DNA of 64,000 bases from an uncultured Erysipelotrichaceae bacterium. GTDB lineage: Bacteria > Bacillota_I > Bacilli_A > Erysipelotrichales > Erysipelotrichaceae. Positions 54,218 to 63,048 of the stretch are shown piece after piece. The notes beneath the pieces were generated by a model. It had not been told where the DNA came from, did not search any database, and was given only the letters and a program-made list of their open reading frames with translations. Location of the stretch: contig CAMVGT010000002.1 in assembly GCA_947167125.1 (NCBI GenBank), forward strand, positions 1 through 64,000, written 5' to 3'. Each line of letters opens with the position of its first letter. The first letter of the stretch is position 1. Both the position numbers and the translations under genes were made by a program.

Positions 54218-56689
54218 TTAAAGTCCGTAACGTTTTACAGCATCTTCGCGCATCTTGTATTTGAGGATTTTTCCGGCCGCGTTCATCGGGAAGCTGTCGG
54301 TAAATTCGATATACTTCGGAACCTTATGACGGGCCAGACGGCCGACGATATATTCCCTCATTTCCTCAACAGAAACCGAATCCTTTTCCTTGAGGATAAT
54401 CATTGCGAGGGCTTCTTCGCCATAGCGCTTGTCCGGAACGCCGATAACCTGAACATCGCGCACAGCCGGATGGGTATAAATGAACTCTTCGATTTCCTTG
54501 GGATAGATATTTTCACCGCCGCGGATAATCATGTCCTTTAATCTGCCGGTGATCTTGTAATTGCCTTCCTCATCCTTGCAGGCGATATCGCCGGAATGCA
54601 GCCAGCCTTCCGCGTCCACGGTTTCTTCCGTCGCGTCCGGCATCTTGTAATAGCCCTTCATCGTATTGTATCCGCGTGAGCAGAATTCGCCGTTCACGCC
54701 GGGCCCGACTTCCTCGCCGGTTTCCGGATCGATGATCTTGCACTGCACATGCGGGAATGCGTAGCCGACGGTTTCCGTGCGGACTTCCAGCGAATCGGTC
54801 CATGCGGACATTGTGGAACCCGGTGAGGATTCAGTCTGGCCATAGACGCTGACAATGCCGGTCATATGCATTTCATCAGGATCCGCGGCTCTTTTCATGA
54901 GCTCCGGCGGACAGCCTGAGCCGGCCATGATGCCGGTGCGCATATAGGAGAAATCCGTGCTTCTGTAATTAGGATGATTGAACATCGCGATAAACATTGT
55001 CGGAACGCCGTTGAAGCATGTGATTCTTTCCTGGTTGATGCAGGCAAGGGATGCCTTGGCTGAGAAATAAGGCATCGGCGACATCGTAGTGCCGTGTGTG
55101 ACGGAAGCCGTCATTGAAAGCACCATGCCGAAACAATGGAACATCGGAACCTGGATCATCATGCGGTCGGCAGTGGAAAGTCCCATTCTGTCACCGATAC
55201 ATTTTCCGTTGTTTACAACATTGTAATGCGTTAACATGACGCCCTTCGGGAATCCGGTTGTGCCGGATGTATACTGCATGTTGCAGACATCATCCGGTCT
55301 GACCTTCGAAGCCATGTAGGCAATCTGCTGCCGCGGAACCATCGGAGCCCGTGCCATTGCTTCATCGAATGTCAGTGAGCCTTTCTGGCGGAACCCGACA
55401 GTGATGACATTGCGTAAAAACGGCAGTCTCTTGCAGTGCAGCGGCTGACCTGCTTCGCTCTGGGCAATCTCCGGACAGATTTCATTGATAATTTCCCGGT
55501 AATTGGAATCCAGAGCGGATTCGATCATGACCAGGGTATGGGTATCGGACTGACGGAACAGATATTCCGCCTCATGAATCTTATATGCTGTATTGACGGT
55601 AACCAGAACCGCGCCGATTTTGGTTGTCGCCCAGAATGTGATATACCATGCCGGCACATTGGTTGCCCAGACCGCGACCTTGGATCCGGCACGTACGCCT
55701 AACGATACAAGCGCTCTTGCAAAGTTGTCCACATCTTCGCGGAATTCTTCGTAGGTTCTTGTATAGTCGAGCGTTGTATAGCGGAATGCATACTGATCGG
55801 GGAATTCTTCGACAAGGCGGTCAAGCACCTGCGGGAAAGTCAGATCGATCAGTTCATCCTTTTTCCAGATATATTCTCCGGTTCCGTCATGATTCAGATA
55901 CAGATGGGAACGCTTTGCATGAGAACGCTCAAAGCGCTTCATGTAGTTTAAATAATGCGGGAAGATGAATTCATAATCCTGCACATCCTTGACCCATTCC
56001 GGCTTCCATTCCAGGGAAATGAATCCGTCATAGTCAATGGATGCCAGAGCGCGCATCATTTTTTCAACCGGCAGAACGCCTTCGCCCATGATGGTGTATC
56101 TGCCTTCATCATCGAAGTCGCGGATATGGACAAGCTTGACATAGCCGCCGAGGTTTTTGATTGTGGTGTCAGGAGTTTCATCATGATCCTTGAACGGATG
56201 ATGCATGTCCCATAAAACACCGAGCGAATCATCTGCGAATTCATCCAGCAGATTCTTTAAACGTTCCGTATCGACATAGATGCCTCTGGTTTTGATCAGG
56301 AACGTGACATGATGCTTTTTGGCTTCCGCAAGAATTGCCCTGACATGTTCGCGGACAAGCGGTTCATTGTCTGTCATCGCTTCCGCAGCCGTAAAGGCAA
56401 CGCCCATCGCCCCTGCCATTCTGACCGTCTTCAGCATTGTTTCCAGGGATTCTTCCTTTCCTAAATCAAGGGAAGTATCCAGATTCGGAATTTCAATGCC
56501 GCCATCGCGCAGAGAGCGCATGGTAGCCATCATCGCATAGGGATCCAGCGGTCCGCCCTTATCGCTGTAGGCAGGAAATTTGTAATAGTCATACAGTTCA
56601 AAACCGGCGAACTGCATATCTTCCGCAGTCTGAACAAATTCAGAAAATGTCAGAGCTGACCAGCCGCGGGTTGAAAACGAGAGCTTCAT
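54218..56689 (-). CDS. TIM-barrel (sugar isomerase/AP-endonuclease-like) fused to acyl-CoA ligase
   Basis: 823 residues. Residues 1-270 resemble xylose isomerase-like TIM barrels (MKLSFSTRGWSALTF, VLWDMHHPFKDHDE, KLVHIRDFDDEG, FISLEWKPEW). Residues about 280-823 are a complete FadD/medium-chain-type ligase: YTSGTTGFPKG, YGQTESSPG, HSGDIACKDEEG, the catalytic Lys in AAGKILKYK. It overlaps the preceding gene by 4 bp. Both active-site sets look intact, so this is probably a two-domain enzyme. In the Leu T-box unit it may activate isovalerate, with the barrel's role unknown. Confidence 0.8.
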   Translation of the reverse strand: MKLSFSTRGWSALTFSEFVQTAEDMQFAGFELYDYYKFPAYSDKGGPLDPYAMMATMRSLRDGGIEIPNLDTSLDLGKEESLETMLKTVRMAGAMGVAFTAAEAMTDNEPLVREHVRAILAEAKKHHVTFLIKTRGIYVDTERLKNLLDEFADDSLGVLWDMHHPFKDHDETPDTTIKNLGGYVKLVHIRDFDDEGRYTIMGEGVLPVEKMMRALASIDYDGFISLEWKPEWVKDVQDYEFIFPHYLNYMKRFERSHAKRSHLYLNHDGTGEYIWKKDELIDLTFPQVLDRLVEEFPDQYAFRYTTLDYTRTYEEFREDVDNFARALVSLGVRAGSKVAVWATNVPAWYITFWATTKIGAVLVTVNTAYKIHEAEYLFRQSDTHTLVMIESALDSNYREIINEICPEIAQSEAGQPLHCKRLPFLRNVITVGFRQKGSLTFDEAMARAPMVPRQQIAYMASKVRPDDVCNMQYTSGTTGFPKGVMLTHYNVVNNGKCIGDRMGLSTADRMMIQVPMFHCFGMVLSMTASVTHGTTMSPMPYFSAKASLACINQERITCFNGVPTMFIAMFNHPNYRSTDFSYMRTGIMAGSGCPPELMKRAADPDEMHMTGIVSVYGQTESSPGSTMSAWTDSLEVRTETVGYAFPHVQCKIIDPETGEEVGPGVNGEFCSRGYNTMKGYYKMPDATEETVDAEGWLHSGDIACKDEEGNYKITGRLKDMIIRGGENIYPKEIEEFIYTHPAVRDVQVIGVPDKRYGEEALAMIILKEKDSVSVEEMREYIVGRLARHKVPKYIEFTDSFPMNAAGKILKYKMREDAVKRYGL

Positions 56690-58095
56690 GAATGTTCCTC
56701 CTCATAGACGATCTTGTTGAGAGCACTGATATATGCGCTGATTGAAGATCCGATGATGTCTGTTGAAAGACCGCGTCCGGAATAGATCTTTCCGCCGACT
56801 CTCAGCTTGACAACCGTTTCACCCATCGCTTCTCTTCCTTCCGTAACCGAACGGATCTGGAAGTCATCGAGTTCATAATGGCGTCCGACAATCTGCTCGA
56901 GTGCCAGGAACGCTGCATCGACAGGACCGTCGCCCAGGGCAACGCTTTCCATGATTTCCCCGTCTTTCTTTACACGGATGTGGGCAGATGCCGCAAATAC
57001 ATTGGAAGAGTTGATAATGTAATTGTCCAGAATATAGGAAGGCGGTACCTGCAGTGCCCAGGAAGCGACAATCGCATCGATTTCGCGTGAGGATACCTGT
57101 TCCTTTCTCGCCGCCAGATTTCTGAATTCTTCATAAACACGGACCTGGTCTTCTTCGGAAAGATCATATCCGAGCTTCTTTGTTTCATTGATCACAGCCG
57201 CCATGTCGTCATTGACGGAGAAGGTTCTGCCGCTGACATCTTCACGGACACCGGTATCAAACGGCGATGTCTTGGATTTTGTCTCGGTAAACATTCTGGC
57301 AACCTGATCGCTCAGACGCTTGAGTTCAACCGTACGGATATTCATGCCGATGCCGAACTGCGATCCCTTTTTGGAAATCACAGAAGCCAGATTGCGGATG
57401 GATGCCATATTTTCCGGATAGACAGAAGCCTTGACTTCCTGACCGCCGGCAATCATCGCCGCAATACTGCAGGCATCTGCCATCGTAATCAGATCACTGC
57501 ACGCAAAACCGAGAACAGCCTTGTCAATGGAAGAAACATTTTCACGGACATCTTTGACAAACGCGCCGAATTCTTCCGGCAGCATCGCCCCGTCAGTATC
57601 GCAGACCGTTACAACGTCCGCGCCTGCCTGGATGGCTGCTTCCAGCACTTCATACAGGAACGGCTTTTCCGCTCTTGTCGCATCGGACGCAATGAATTCC
57701 GCCTGCGGACAGAGTGTCTTTGCATAGGCGATTCCCTGTGTCACGGCCGCTTTTACGGCTTCCGGCTTTTTGTGGTAGAGATATTCCATCTGCACCAGAG
57801 AAACAGGAACCTTGATCTGCAGACGGGGATGGGCAGCGTTTTTAAGTGCTTCCCATGTCATCGCTATAATTTCCTGATCCCAATCGGTCAGCACGGCCAA
57901 TGTGCTGTCTTTCACCGCGTCGGCGGCAGTCTTGATAAACAGACTGTCTGCCCGCACCGCTTCGATCGGACCGATCTCGATGACATCTGTCTTCATCTTA
58001 TCGAGCAGTCTGACAAGTTCTGTTTTTTCTCTGAATGAAAGATTTCTGGCTGAATTCTGTTTCAATGTTGCGTCACAGATCTGTACGTTGTTCAT
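56686..58095 (-). CDS. Isopropylmalate synthase homologue lacking catalytic residues
   Basis: 469 residues, shorter than LeuA (about 510). It has an HMGL-like barrel and a LeuA-type regulatory domain (ALGDGPVDAAFLALEQI). The synthase motif LRDGEQ is replaced by LKQNSA, the metal-binding HxHxDLG by FACSDLI, and GIGERAGN by SVYPENMAS. The catalytic Arg, metal Asp and both metal His are therefore absent, and the usual reaction is unlikely. It may sense leucine or catalyse a different reaction. First gene of the Leu T-box unit, coupled to the ligase fusion. The ATG at 58095 follows GAGGAGG. Confidence 0.75.
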   Translation of the reverse strand: MNNVQICDATLKQNSARNLSFREKTELVRLLDKMKTDVIEIGPIEAVRADSLFIKTAADAVKDSTLAVLTDWDQEIIAMTWEALKNAAHPRLQIKVPVSLVQMEYLYHKKPEAVKAAVTQGIAYAKTLCPQAEFIASDATRAEKPFLYEVLEAAIQAGADVVTVCDTDGAMLPEEFGAFVKDVRENVSSIDKAVLGFACSDLITMADACSIAAMIAGGQEVKASVYPENMASIRNLASVISKKGSQFGIGMNIRTVELKRLSDQVARMFTETKSKTSPFDTGVREDVSGRTFSVNDDMAAVINETKKLGYDLSEEDQVRVYEEFRNLAARKEQVSSREIDAIVASWALQVPPSYILDNYIINSSNVFAASAHIRVKKDGEIMESVALGDGPVDAAFLALEQIVGRHYELDDFQIRSVTEGREAMGETVVKLRVGGKIYSGRGLSTDIIGSSISAYISALNKIVYEEEHS

Positions 58096-58134
58096 GTGTT
58101 TCCTCCTCATGTCAGACTGTTTCATCTGCATCAA

Positions 58135-58430
58135 TCAAAAAGGCTCTCATCTCTTCAGGATCAATCCTGAAGAGACGAAAGCCTGTAAAATCACTTCCGC
58201 GGTACCACTCTTCTTGCCTGGCAACGGCCTCTCATACGGTCGGTCTTTATTGACGAACCGCGCTCTTTCTAACGGTGAGCACCCGGCTCAGCCTACTCAT
58301 TTCTTTTCAGCCTCGCTGCTGTAGGGCCAGTGTACTGCTGTCACGATGATGCCTTGCACCAAACGGCATCTCTCTTCAAACGCTCTTCAGCAGCTTTTCT
58401 CCCTGTCTTCGCATTTCGTATTGACGTTAT
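58135..58430 (-). promoter_or_regulatory. T-box leader, predicted leucine-specific
   Basis: T-box motif AAGAAGAGTGGTACCGCGG (minus, 58215-58197), followed by a long terminator hairpin (TCTCTTCAGGA with TCCTGAAGAGA, 58150-58175, plus AGGCT/AGCCT) and TTTTT. Stem I has AGAGAGATGCC and the loop TACA-CTG-G (58328-58330 = CTG, Leu) between GCTGCTG/CAGCAG-type helices. Confidence 0.72.
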
Positions 58431-58498
58431 CCTACATGAAGTAACCGCTTGCGTCAATCATTTTGCCAAAGTTTTTCTGAAAACTTTTCTTTTTATTT

Positions 58499-60250
58499 TC
58501 AGTCTTCAAAATCCAGATATGCGCCTTTCATCGGGCTTGCGGCATGTTCCGCAAACAGACGCAGAGCCCCGCTTCTGTATTTGGAACGGTGCGGAACATA
58601 GTTTGCCTTTCTTTCCGCAAGGATCGCATCCATTTCCTCTGCTGTTTTTCTTTCACCCTTCACGCCGACGATATTCAGCTTTCTTTCCGGAATATTGATT
58701 TCAATCAGATCATCCTGCTCAACAAGCGCGATCGGTCCGCCGCTCATGGCTTCAGGGGAACAGTGGCCGATCACCGGTCCGGTTGAAGCGCCGGAGAATC
58801 TGCCGTCTGTAATCAGGGCAATCGATCTGCCCAGTTCCGGATCCGAGCTGATCGCTTCGGATGTATAGAACATTTCCGGCATGCCGGAACCCTTGGGACC
58901 TTCATAGCGGATGAATACGGCATCGCCCGGATTCACCTTATGATGCAGCACCGCATCGAGGCATTCCTCTTCCGAATCAAATGGACGTGCTTTCAGGACG
59001 ACATCAAACATTTCCTTCGGACATGCGGTATGCTTGATCACCGCGCCTTCCGGTGCGAGATTTCCTTTGAGAACCGCAATCGAACCGTCTGTACCGAGCG
59101 CCTTGTCATAAGGACGGATAATGTCTTCCTTTGTCAGTGACAGACTGTATTTTTCATTGAAAGCGTCCAGCCATTTCTGACACTTCTCATAGAATCCGTT
59201 CTTCTTCAGTTCATCCAGATTTTCACCGAGTGTTTTTCCGGTGACTGTCATGACATCCAGATGCAGATGATCCTTGATTTCCTCCATGATCGCAGGAACG
59301 CCGCCGGCATAATAGAACACTTCCGCCGGCCATTTTCCGGTCGGTCTTAAATCAAGCAGGAAATGTGCGCCTCTGTGCAGTCTGTCAAATGTATCGCCAT
59401 CCACTTCAATTCCGAATTCATGCGCCAAAGCAGGAATGTGCAGAAGCGAATTGGTGGATCCTGAAATTGCCGCATGGACAAGAATCGCATTTTCAAAGCT
59501 CTTCAGGCTGACAATATCCTTTACGCATGTCCCTTCTTCCGCAAGCTGAACGGAACGCTTTCCGGCTTCATATGCATATTCGATCAGGTCCGGACTGTCC
59601 GCCGGCAATAATGCCGAGCCCGGCAGAGAAAGGCCGAGCGCTTCCGCCATAATCTGCATGGTTGAAGCAGTTCCGATAAAGCTGCATGCGCCGCATCCCG
59701 GGCAGGCATTGTGCTTTGCCCAGTTGAGTCTTTCCAGCGGAATTTCACCGCGCTCATAGCGGGCGCTGTAGACGCCGAGTTCATTCAGCGTTAACAGTTC
59801 AGGTCCGGCTTTCATCGTTCCGCCTGTTACAACAATGGACGGAAGATTCACCCTTGCCATACCGATGAGATTGCCCGGCATGCCTTTGTCGCAGCTTGCG
59901 ATAAAGACGCCTGCGTCAAACGGCGTCGCATTGGCCTGAATCTCAATCATATTCGCAATCATTTCACGGCTGACCAGTGAATAATTGATTCCGTCTGTTC
60001 CCTGGCTTTCGCCGTCGCACATGTCCGTGCAGAAATAGCGCGCACCATGTCCGCCCGCATCCCTGACGCCTTTTCTGACTGCTTCGACAAGCTGATCAAG
60101 ATGTCCGCTTCCCGGATGGGAGTCGCCGAATGTGCTTTCGATGAAAACCTGCGGAAGTGAAAGTTCTTCCGGCTTCCAGCCGGTGCCGATCCGCAGCGGA
60201 TCCAGTTCCGGTGCATTTTTTCTGAATTCCTGACTTCTCAGTTTTGCCAT
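58499..60250 (-). CDS. IlvD/Edd family dehydratase, atypical
   Basis: 583 residues. SCDKGMPG and CPGCGACSFIGTASTMQ provide cluster-ligand Cys residues, and SGGPIALV and the RFSGASTGPVIGH segment fit the family. The first cluster Cys of true DHAD (TPCN) is replaced by DSHPGSGHL, and the next motif reads CDGESQG. This form is closer to sugar-acid dehydratases. It dehydrates a dihydroxy acid, but the substrate is uncertain, so I give no ilvD symbol. It has its own ribosome site (CGGGAG) and lies upstream of the Leu T-box unit. Confidence 0.75.
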   Translation of the reverse strand: MAKLRSQEFRKNAPELDPLRIGTGWKPEELSLPQVFIESTFGDSHPGSGHLDQLVEAVRKGVRDAGGHGARYFCTDMCDGESQGTDGINYSLVSREMIANMIEIQANATPFDAGVFIASCDKGMPGNLIGMARVNLPSIVVTGGTMKAGPELLTLNELGVYSARYERGEIPLERLNWAKHNACPGCGACSFIGTASTMQIMAEALGLSLPGSALLPADSPDLIEYAYEAGKRSVQLAEEGTCVKDIVSLKSFENAILVHAAISGSTNSLLHIPALAHEFGIEVDGDTFDRLHRGAHFLLDLRPTGKWPAEVFYYAGGVPAIMEEIKDHLHLDVMTVTGKTLGENLDELKKNGFYEKCQKWLDAFNEKYSLSLTKEDIIRPYDKALGTDGSIAVLKGNLAPEGAVIKHTACPKEMFDVVLKARPFDSEEECLDAVLHHKVNPGDAVFIRYEGPKGSGMPEMFYTSEAISSDPELGRSIALITDGRFSGASTGPVIGHCSPEAMSGGPIALVEQDDLIEINIPERKLNIVGVKGERKTAEEMDAILAERKANYVPHRSKYRSGALRLFAEHAASPMKGAYLDFED

Positions 60251-60303
60251 ATGATATTCTCCCGTTTTTTATCTATACCTATAGTACATGATTCATATGA
60301 AAA

Positions 60304-60332
60304 AAGAATTCCGGATAACAACGGAATTCTTT
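60304..60332 (-). terminator. Terminator of the HTH gene
   Basis: AAGAATTCCG and CGGAATTCTT pair (60304-60313 with 60322-60331), and the minus strand continues with TTTTT. Confidence 0.7.
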
Positions 60333-60352
60333 CCCTGTCTGATCAGTATGCT

Positions 60353-60979
60353 TCAATTTTCGTGTTCTTCCAGCAGCCAGCTGCGTACTGCAGCCGCAAT
60401 ATCGGGATTTTCATCCTGACTGACGGAAATCAGAGAATTGAGATTCTTAAGAAATATGGGATTTGCACACCGTTCGGCCGCATATTCGCCGACTCCGTTT
60501 ACAAAATGTTCGACATCAAAAGGTCTCCGTGAACCGGAGCGGATTCTCGAAAGGAAGGAAGGGTCATAGTTCAGCCAGCCGGCGAGCTTGTGGTAATTCA
60601 CATCCAGTTCCGCTGTCAGCTGATTGAAGTTTTTCCGTATTGTTTCGAAGTCATCTTTTTTATCAGGGACCCTCAGCAGCTCTTCCACCGTTTTCCGGTC
60701 GAGGCCTTCTGCCTGGAGTTTTTCAGCAAGATTCACAATACCTGTGATCAGCTGTTCGAGTGATCTCCCTTCACTCCTTGGCATGCGTTGGGAATTGCAG
60801 TATCTGGAGATGGAAGCGCGGGACAGGCCGCATTCATCTGCCAGATCTTTCCGTGAACATCCCAGACGTGCCAGAATGTCACAAAGGTTGTTACCAAAAT
60901 GATCCTTGTAATGCATTAACAGTATTATGTCATCCCAATCACATTCGGATAATTGGATTACCGTTTTTGTCATTGACAT
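60353..60979 (-). CDS. Transcriptional regulator with two HTH regions
   Basis: 208 residues. The first HTH is SRKDLADECGLSRASISRY (about residues 42-60); a second helix-turn-helix-like region is NYHKLAGWLNYDPSFLSRI (about 130-150). Both contain the 'SxS or FLSR' recognition-helix pattern of XRE-type proteins. The target is unknown, but a TGACAG-N3-CTGTCA palindrome just upstream of its own gene suggests autoregulation. The ribosome site is weak. Confidence 0.65.
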   Translation of the reverse strand: MSMTKTVIQLSECDWDDIILLMHYKDHFGNNLCDILARLGCSRKDLADECGLSRASISRYCNSQRMPRSEGRSLEQLITGIVNLAEKLQAEGLDRKTVEELLRVPDKKDDFETIRKNFNQLTAELDVNYHKLAGWLNYDPSFLSRIRSGSRRPFDVEHFVNGVGEYAAERCANPIFLKNLNSLISVSQDENPDIAAAVRSWLLEEHEN

Positions 60980-61017
60980 CGTGGGAATTTCTTCGTTTTT
61001 TCACAATCTATACAATT

Positions 61018-61032
61018 TGACAGCTTCTGTCA
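61018..61032. promoter_or_regulatory. TGACAG-CTT-CTGTCA palindrome, candidate operator
   Basis: A perfect 6-3-6 inverted repeat about 40 bp upstream of the two-HTH regulator gene. It overlaps where the promoter -35/-10 boxes should be: TATAGA lies just downstream on the minus strand. Confidence 0.45.
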
Positions 61033-61089
61033 TGCGTGAAGAGTGATGAAAATATGGTCATTTCAGATATCCGCCTGCCGCAGGGCAAA

Positions 61090-61112
61090 AAAAATCAGCC
61101 ATACGGCTGAGG
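61090..61112 (-). terminator. Terminator after the small XRE gene
   Basis: TCAGCC (61095-61100) and GGCTGA (61105-61110), with T8 on the minus strand. It overlaps the stop codon. Confidence 0.7.
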
Positions 61113-61340
61113 GTAGGAAACGGCGATGATGTCTTCAATGGTGCACCCGAAGATGTGGCTGAGTGCCACCAGATTTTCCAGTGACGGAAAGGATTGGCCG
61201 TGTTCCCATTTGTACACAGCCTGCGGCGAAGTGAAGCCGATCATATTCTGTATGTCGGCCACGCGGAGTCCCCGGCTGCGGCGGAGCCGCTCAATGTTGT
61301 GTCCGGTTTTCTCCATATCGACAATCGGAAGAGGTATCAA
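61095..61340 (-). CDS. Small XRE-family regulator
   Basis: 81 residues, essentially one HTH_3 domain: IERLRRSRGLRVADIQNMIG, then AVYKWEHGQSFPSLENLVAL. The start is a TTG at 61340 behind AAAGGAGGGAACC. It follows the DUF2828/vWA gene by 29 bp and is probably on the same transcript. A regulator of that gene or of a linked process is likely. Confidence 0.8.
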   Translation of the reverse strand: MIPLPIVDMEKTGHNIERLRRSRGLRVADIQNMIGFTSPQAVYKWEHGQSFPSLENLVALSHIFGCTIEDIIAVSYPQPYG

Positions 61341-61369
61341 GGTTCCCTCCTTTCTGCCTTGGGCAGTTT

Positions 61370-62851
61370 TTATACTTTTACTGCATCATAGCGGGGATCA
61401 TTCAGAACCTCCGTCATATATTCATACGGCGTGATTCCGGAATGGTCCAGAATTGAGCGGAAAACGGATGCGGAAAGTCCGGAGCAGATCTGAATCCGCG
61501 CATCGTCTCCCCGCGCATGGAATGTGTCATGACGGCTGTCGACATTCCAGAGAACCAGATTGGGCATCTGATAGCCGGCCGCTTCAAAGCGTGCTTTCAT
61601 CTCATCCGCAAAGCCCCACTCGGTCTGATTGATCAAATGGTTGATTTCCCCGTCCGTGATCACAATCAAGGATTCAGGAAGATCTTCCTGTTTCAGATGA
61701 TGATGGACAGCGGCGTTCAGCACCGCTTCAAATGCGGCTTCCAGATTTGTGGAAAGCCCGATGTCATACTGCAGAACATCTGCTGTTTTATCCAGCAGTG
61801 TTTCCCCCTGGATTTTCACCAGTTCCGGTTCATTGCTGAAAATCATGAAGCAGTTATGGAATGCGCCTGTGCAGCGCTCTGCGAAATAAACCGCAAGAGA
61901 AACGGATGCGGCCATCGGTCTGCCGTACATCGAGCCGGATAAATCAGCCATAATCAGAATATTGCGGCCGTCTTCAATATAATCAGGAAGCGACTTCCAC
62001 TGTTCCTCAAGAACCGGATCTGTCTCCACATCTTCGCCTTCCAGAAGCGGATTGAGGTAGTGCTCTATAATATCATACGGAAACAGGACAGAAGAATTAA
62101 TTTTTTCTTTTCCGGAAGAAACATCTTCCAGATACTGTCCAAACCGCTCCGCATCCCTGCGCGCAAACGCGTTCCGGTAGATCATCATGGCGCGGCAAGG
62201 AACTTCCGGATACTTCACTGCCGCAAGATTCTTTTCGCTTAAGCGGACTTCCGTCACATTGAGGGCGGCGCGCATGACGGAAAGTGTTCTGCGGTAGATC
62301 TTTTCGCTCATGCCGAGAAGCTTCGCAAGCTTTGCGGCATTTCTGCGTGTCTTTCTGCTGGAAGCGTTGACTGACGGCATCCATTTGGCGCAGAGTGAAA
62401 CAGATTTTCCGGCAAGAAGATTTTCCATATCATCTTTCAGCTGCGAAGCGATCAGCTTCACCGCGCTTTCTTCAAGAGGTGTGCCGAGCAATGACACAAG
62501 ATCATCCCATCTGCCGTATTCCGGAATCAGCGCAAGATTCTTTTCCATGGCTTCCGGGTCCAGCTTTGCCATCATACGGAACATCCGTCTGCCGCTTTTC
62601 CTTTCGCCAAGTCCGCCTCTTGCGTCTCTGGTATAAAAAGCAAGCTTTGCGGCAAGCAGTCTGTCTTCCTTCAAGGCGTACGGATATTTTTCATTCACTG
62701 CGTCAGGGCGGCTGCGCAGCGATCCGCATACCGCAAACAGATCAAGAAGCGCGCCGCATCCGGCACTGCGGTATGCCGAAGCGCCGTTTTCCGTATATGT
62801 TTTTTCCATTTCTTTCGAAAGGCTTTTGATAAAAAGAGTATTTTCTGTCAT
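61370..62851 (-). CDS. DUF2828 family protein (Ro60/TROVE-like) with C-terminal vWA domain
   Basis: 493 residues. The helical-repeat region carries the DUF2828 features NGASAYRSAGCGALLDLF, LAFYTRDARGGLGERKSGRR, PEYGRWDDLVSLL and CAKWMPSVNASS. The vWA domain has an intact MIDAS (ADLSGSMYG, then TDGEIN). DUF2828 is related to TROVE/Ro60 RNA-binding rings, so RNA binding is probable but unproven. The ATG at 62851 has AAGGGGTGAT before it. Downstream is a small XRE gene. The upstream region is unusually structured and may encode a partner RNA. Confidence 0.82.
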   Translation of the reverse strand: MTENTLFIKSLSKEMEKTYTENGASAYRSAGCGALLDLFAVCGSLRSRPDAVNEKYPYALKEDRLLAAKLAFYTRDARGGLGERKSGRRMFRMMAKLDPEAMEKNLALIPEYGRWDDLVSLLGTPLEESAVKLIASQLKDDMENLLAGKSVSLCAKWMPSVNASSRKTRRNAAKLAKLLGMSEKIYRRTLSVMRAALNVTEVRLSEKNLAAVKYPEVPCRAMMIYRNAFARRDAERFGQYLEDVSSGKEKINSSVLFPYDIIEHYLNPLLEGEDVETDPVLEEQWKSLPDYIEDGRNILIMADLSGSMYGRPMAASVSLAVYFAERCTGAFHNCFMIFSNEPELVKIQGETLLDKTADVLQYDIGLSTNLEAAFEAVLNAAVHHHLKQEDLPESLIVITDGEINHLINQTEWGFADEMKARFEAAGYQMPNLVLWNVDSRHDTFHARGDDARIQICSGLSASVFRSILDHSGITPYEYMTEVLNDPRYDAVKV

Positions 62852-62956
62852 CGCAATCACCCCTTTCATAGTTTCATTCATGTTTCATATCATCCGGACA
62901 GGAATATCAATATTTCAAAGATCCTGTGATCTTCAGAGATCACAATCTGTTTCTTT

Positions 62957-63048
62957 AAAAAAACAAAGACAGACCGCGGGTCAAAACGGATGTTCGAAGG
63001 CTGCTTCATCAAGGCACTGCCTGCCCTGGATTCCGTTTCTGTCTGCCT
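62957..63048 (-). ncRNA. Candidate structured small RNA upstream of the DUF2828 gene
   Basis: On the minus strand AGACAGAAACGGA (63044-63032) pairs with TCCGTTT (62990-62984) and, after a 10-nt bulge, with TCTGTCT (62973-62967). A T-rich run (TTTGTTTTTTT) follows, as at a terminator. Enclosed 40-nt loop. A Y-RNA-like partner of the Ro60-like protein is the hypothesis; an ordinary terminator of an unseen transcript is the alternative. Confidence 0.3.

Noticed and set aside
60250..60352. A fourth T-box upstream of the IlvD/Edd gene
   Set aside because: The interval is too short and has no GGTACC motif; it holds a promoter-like AT-rich stretch and the neighbour's terminator.
62988..63003. GTTCGAA resembling a tRNA T-loop in the gap upstream of the DUF2828 gene
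   Set aside because: The flanking bases cannot form a T-stem on either strand, and no D- or anticodon arm was found.
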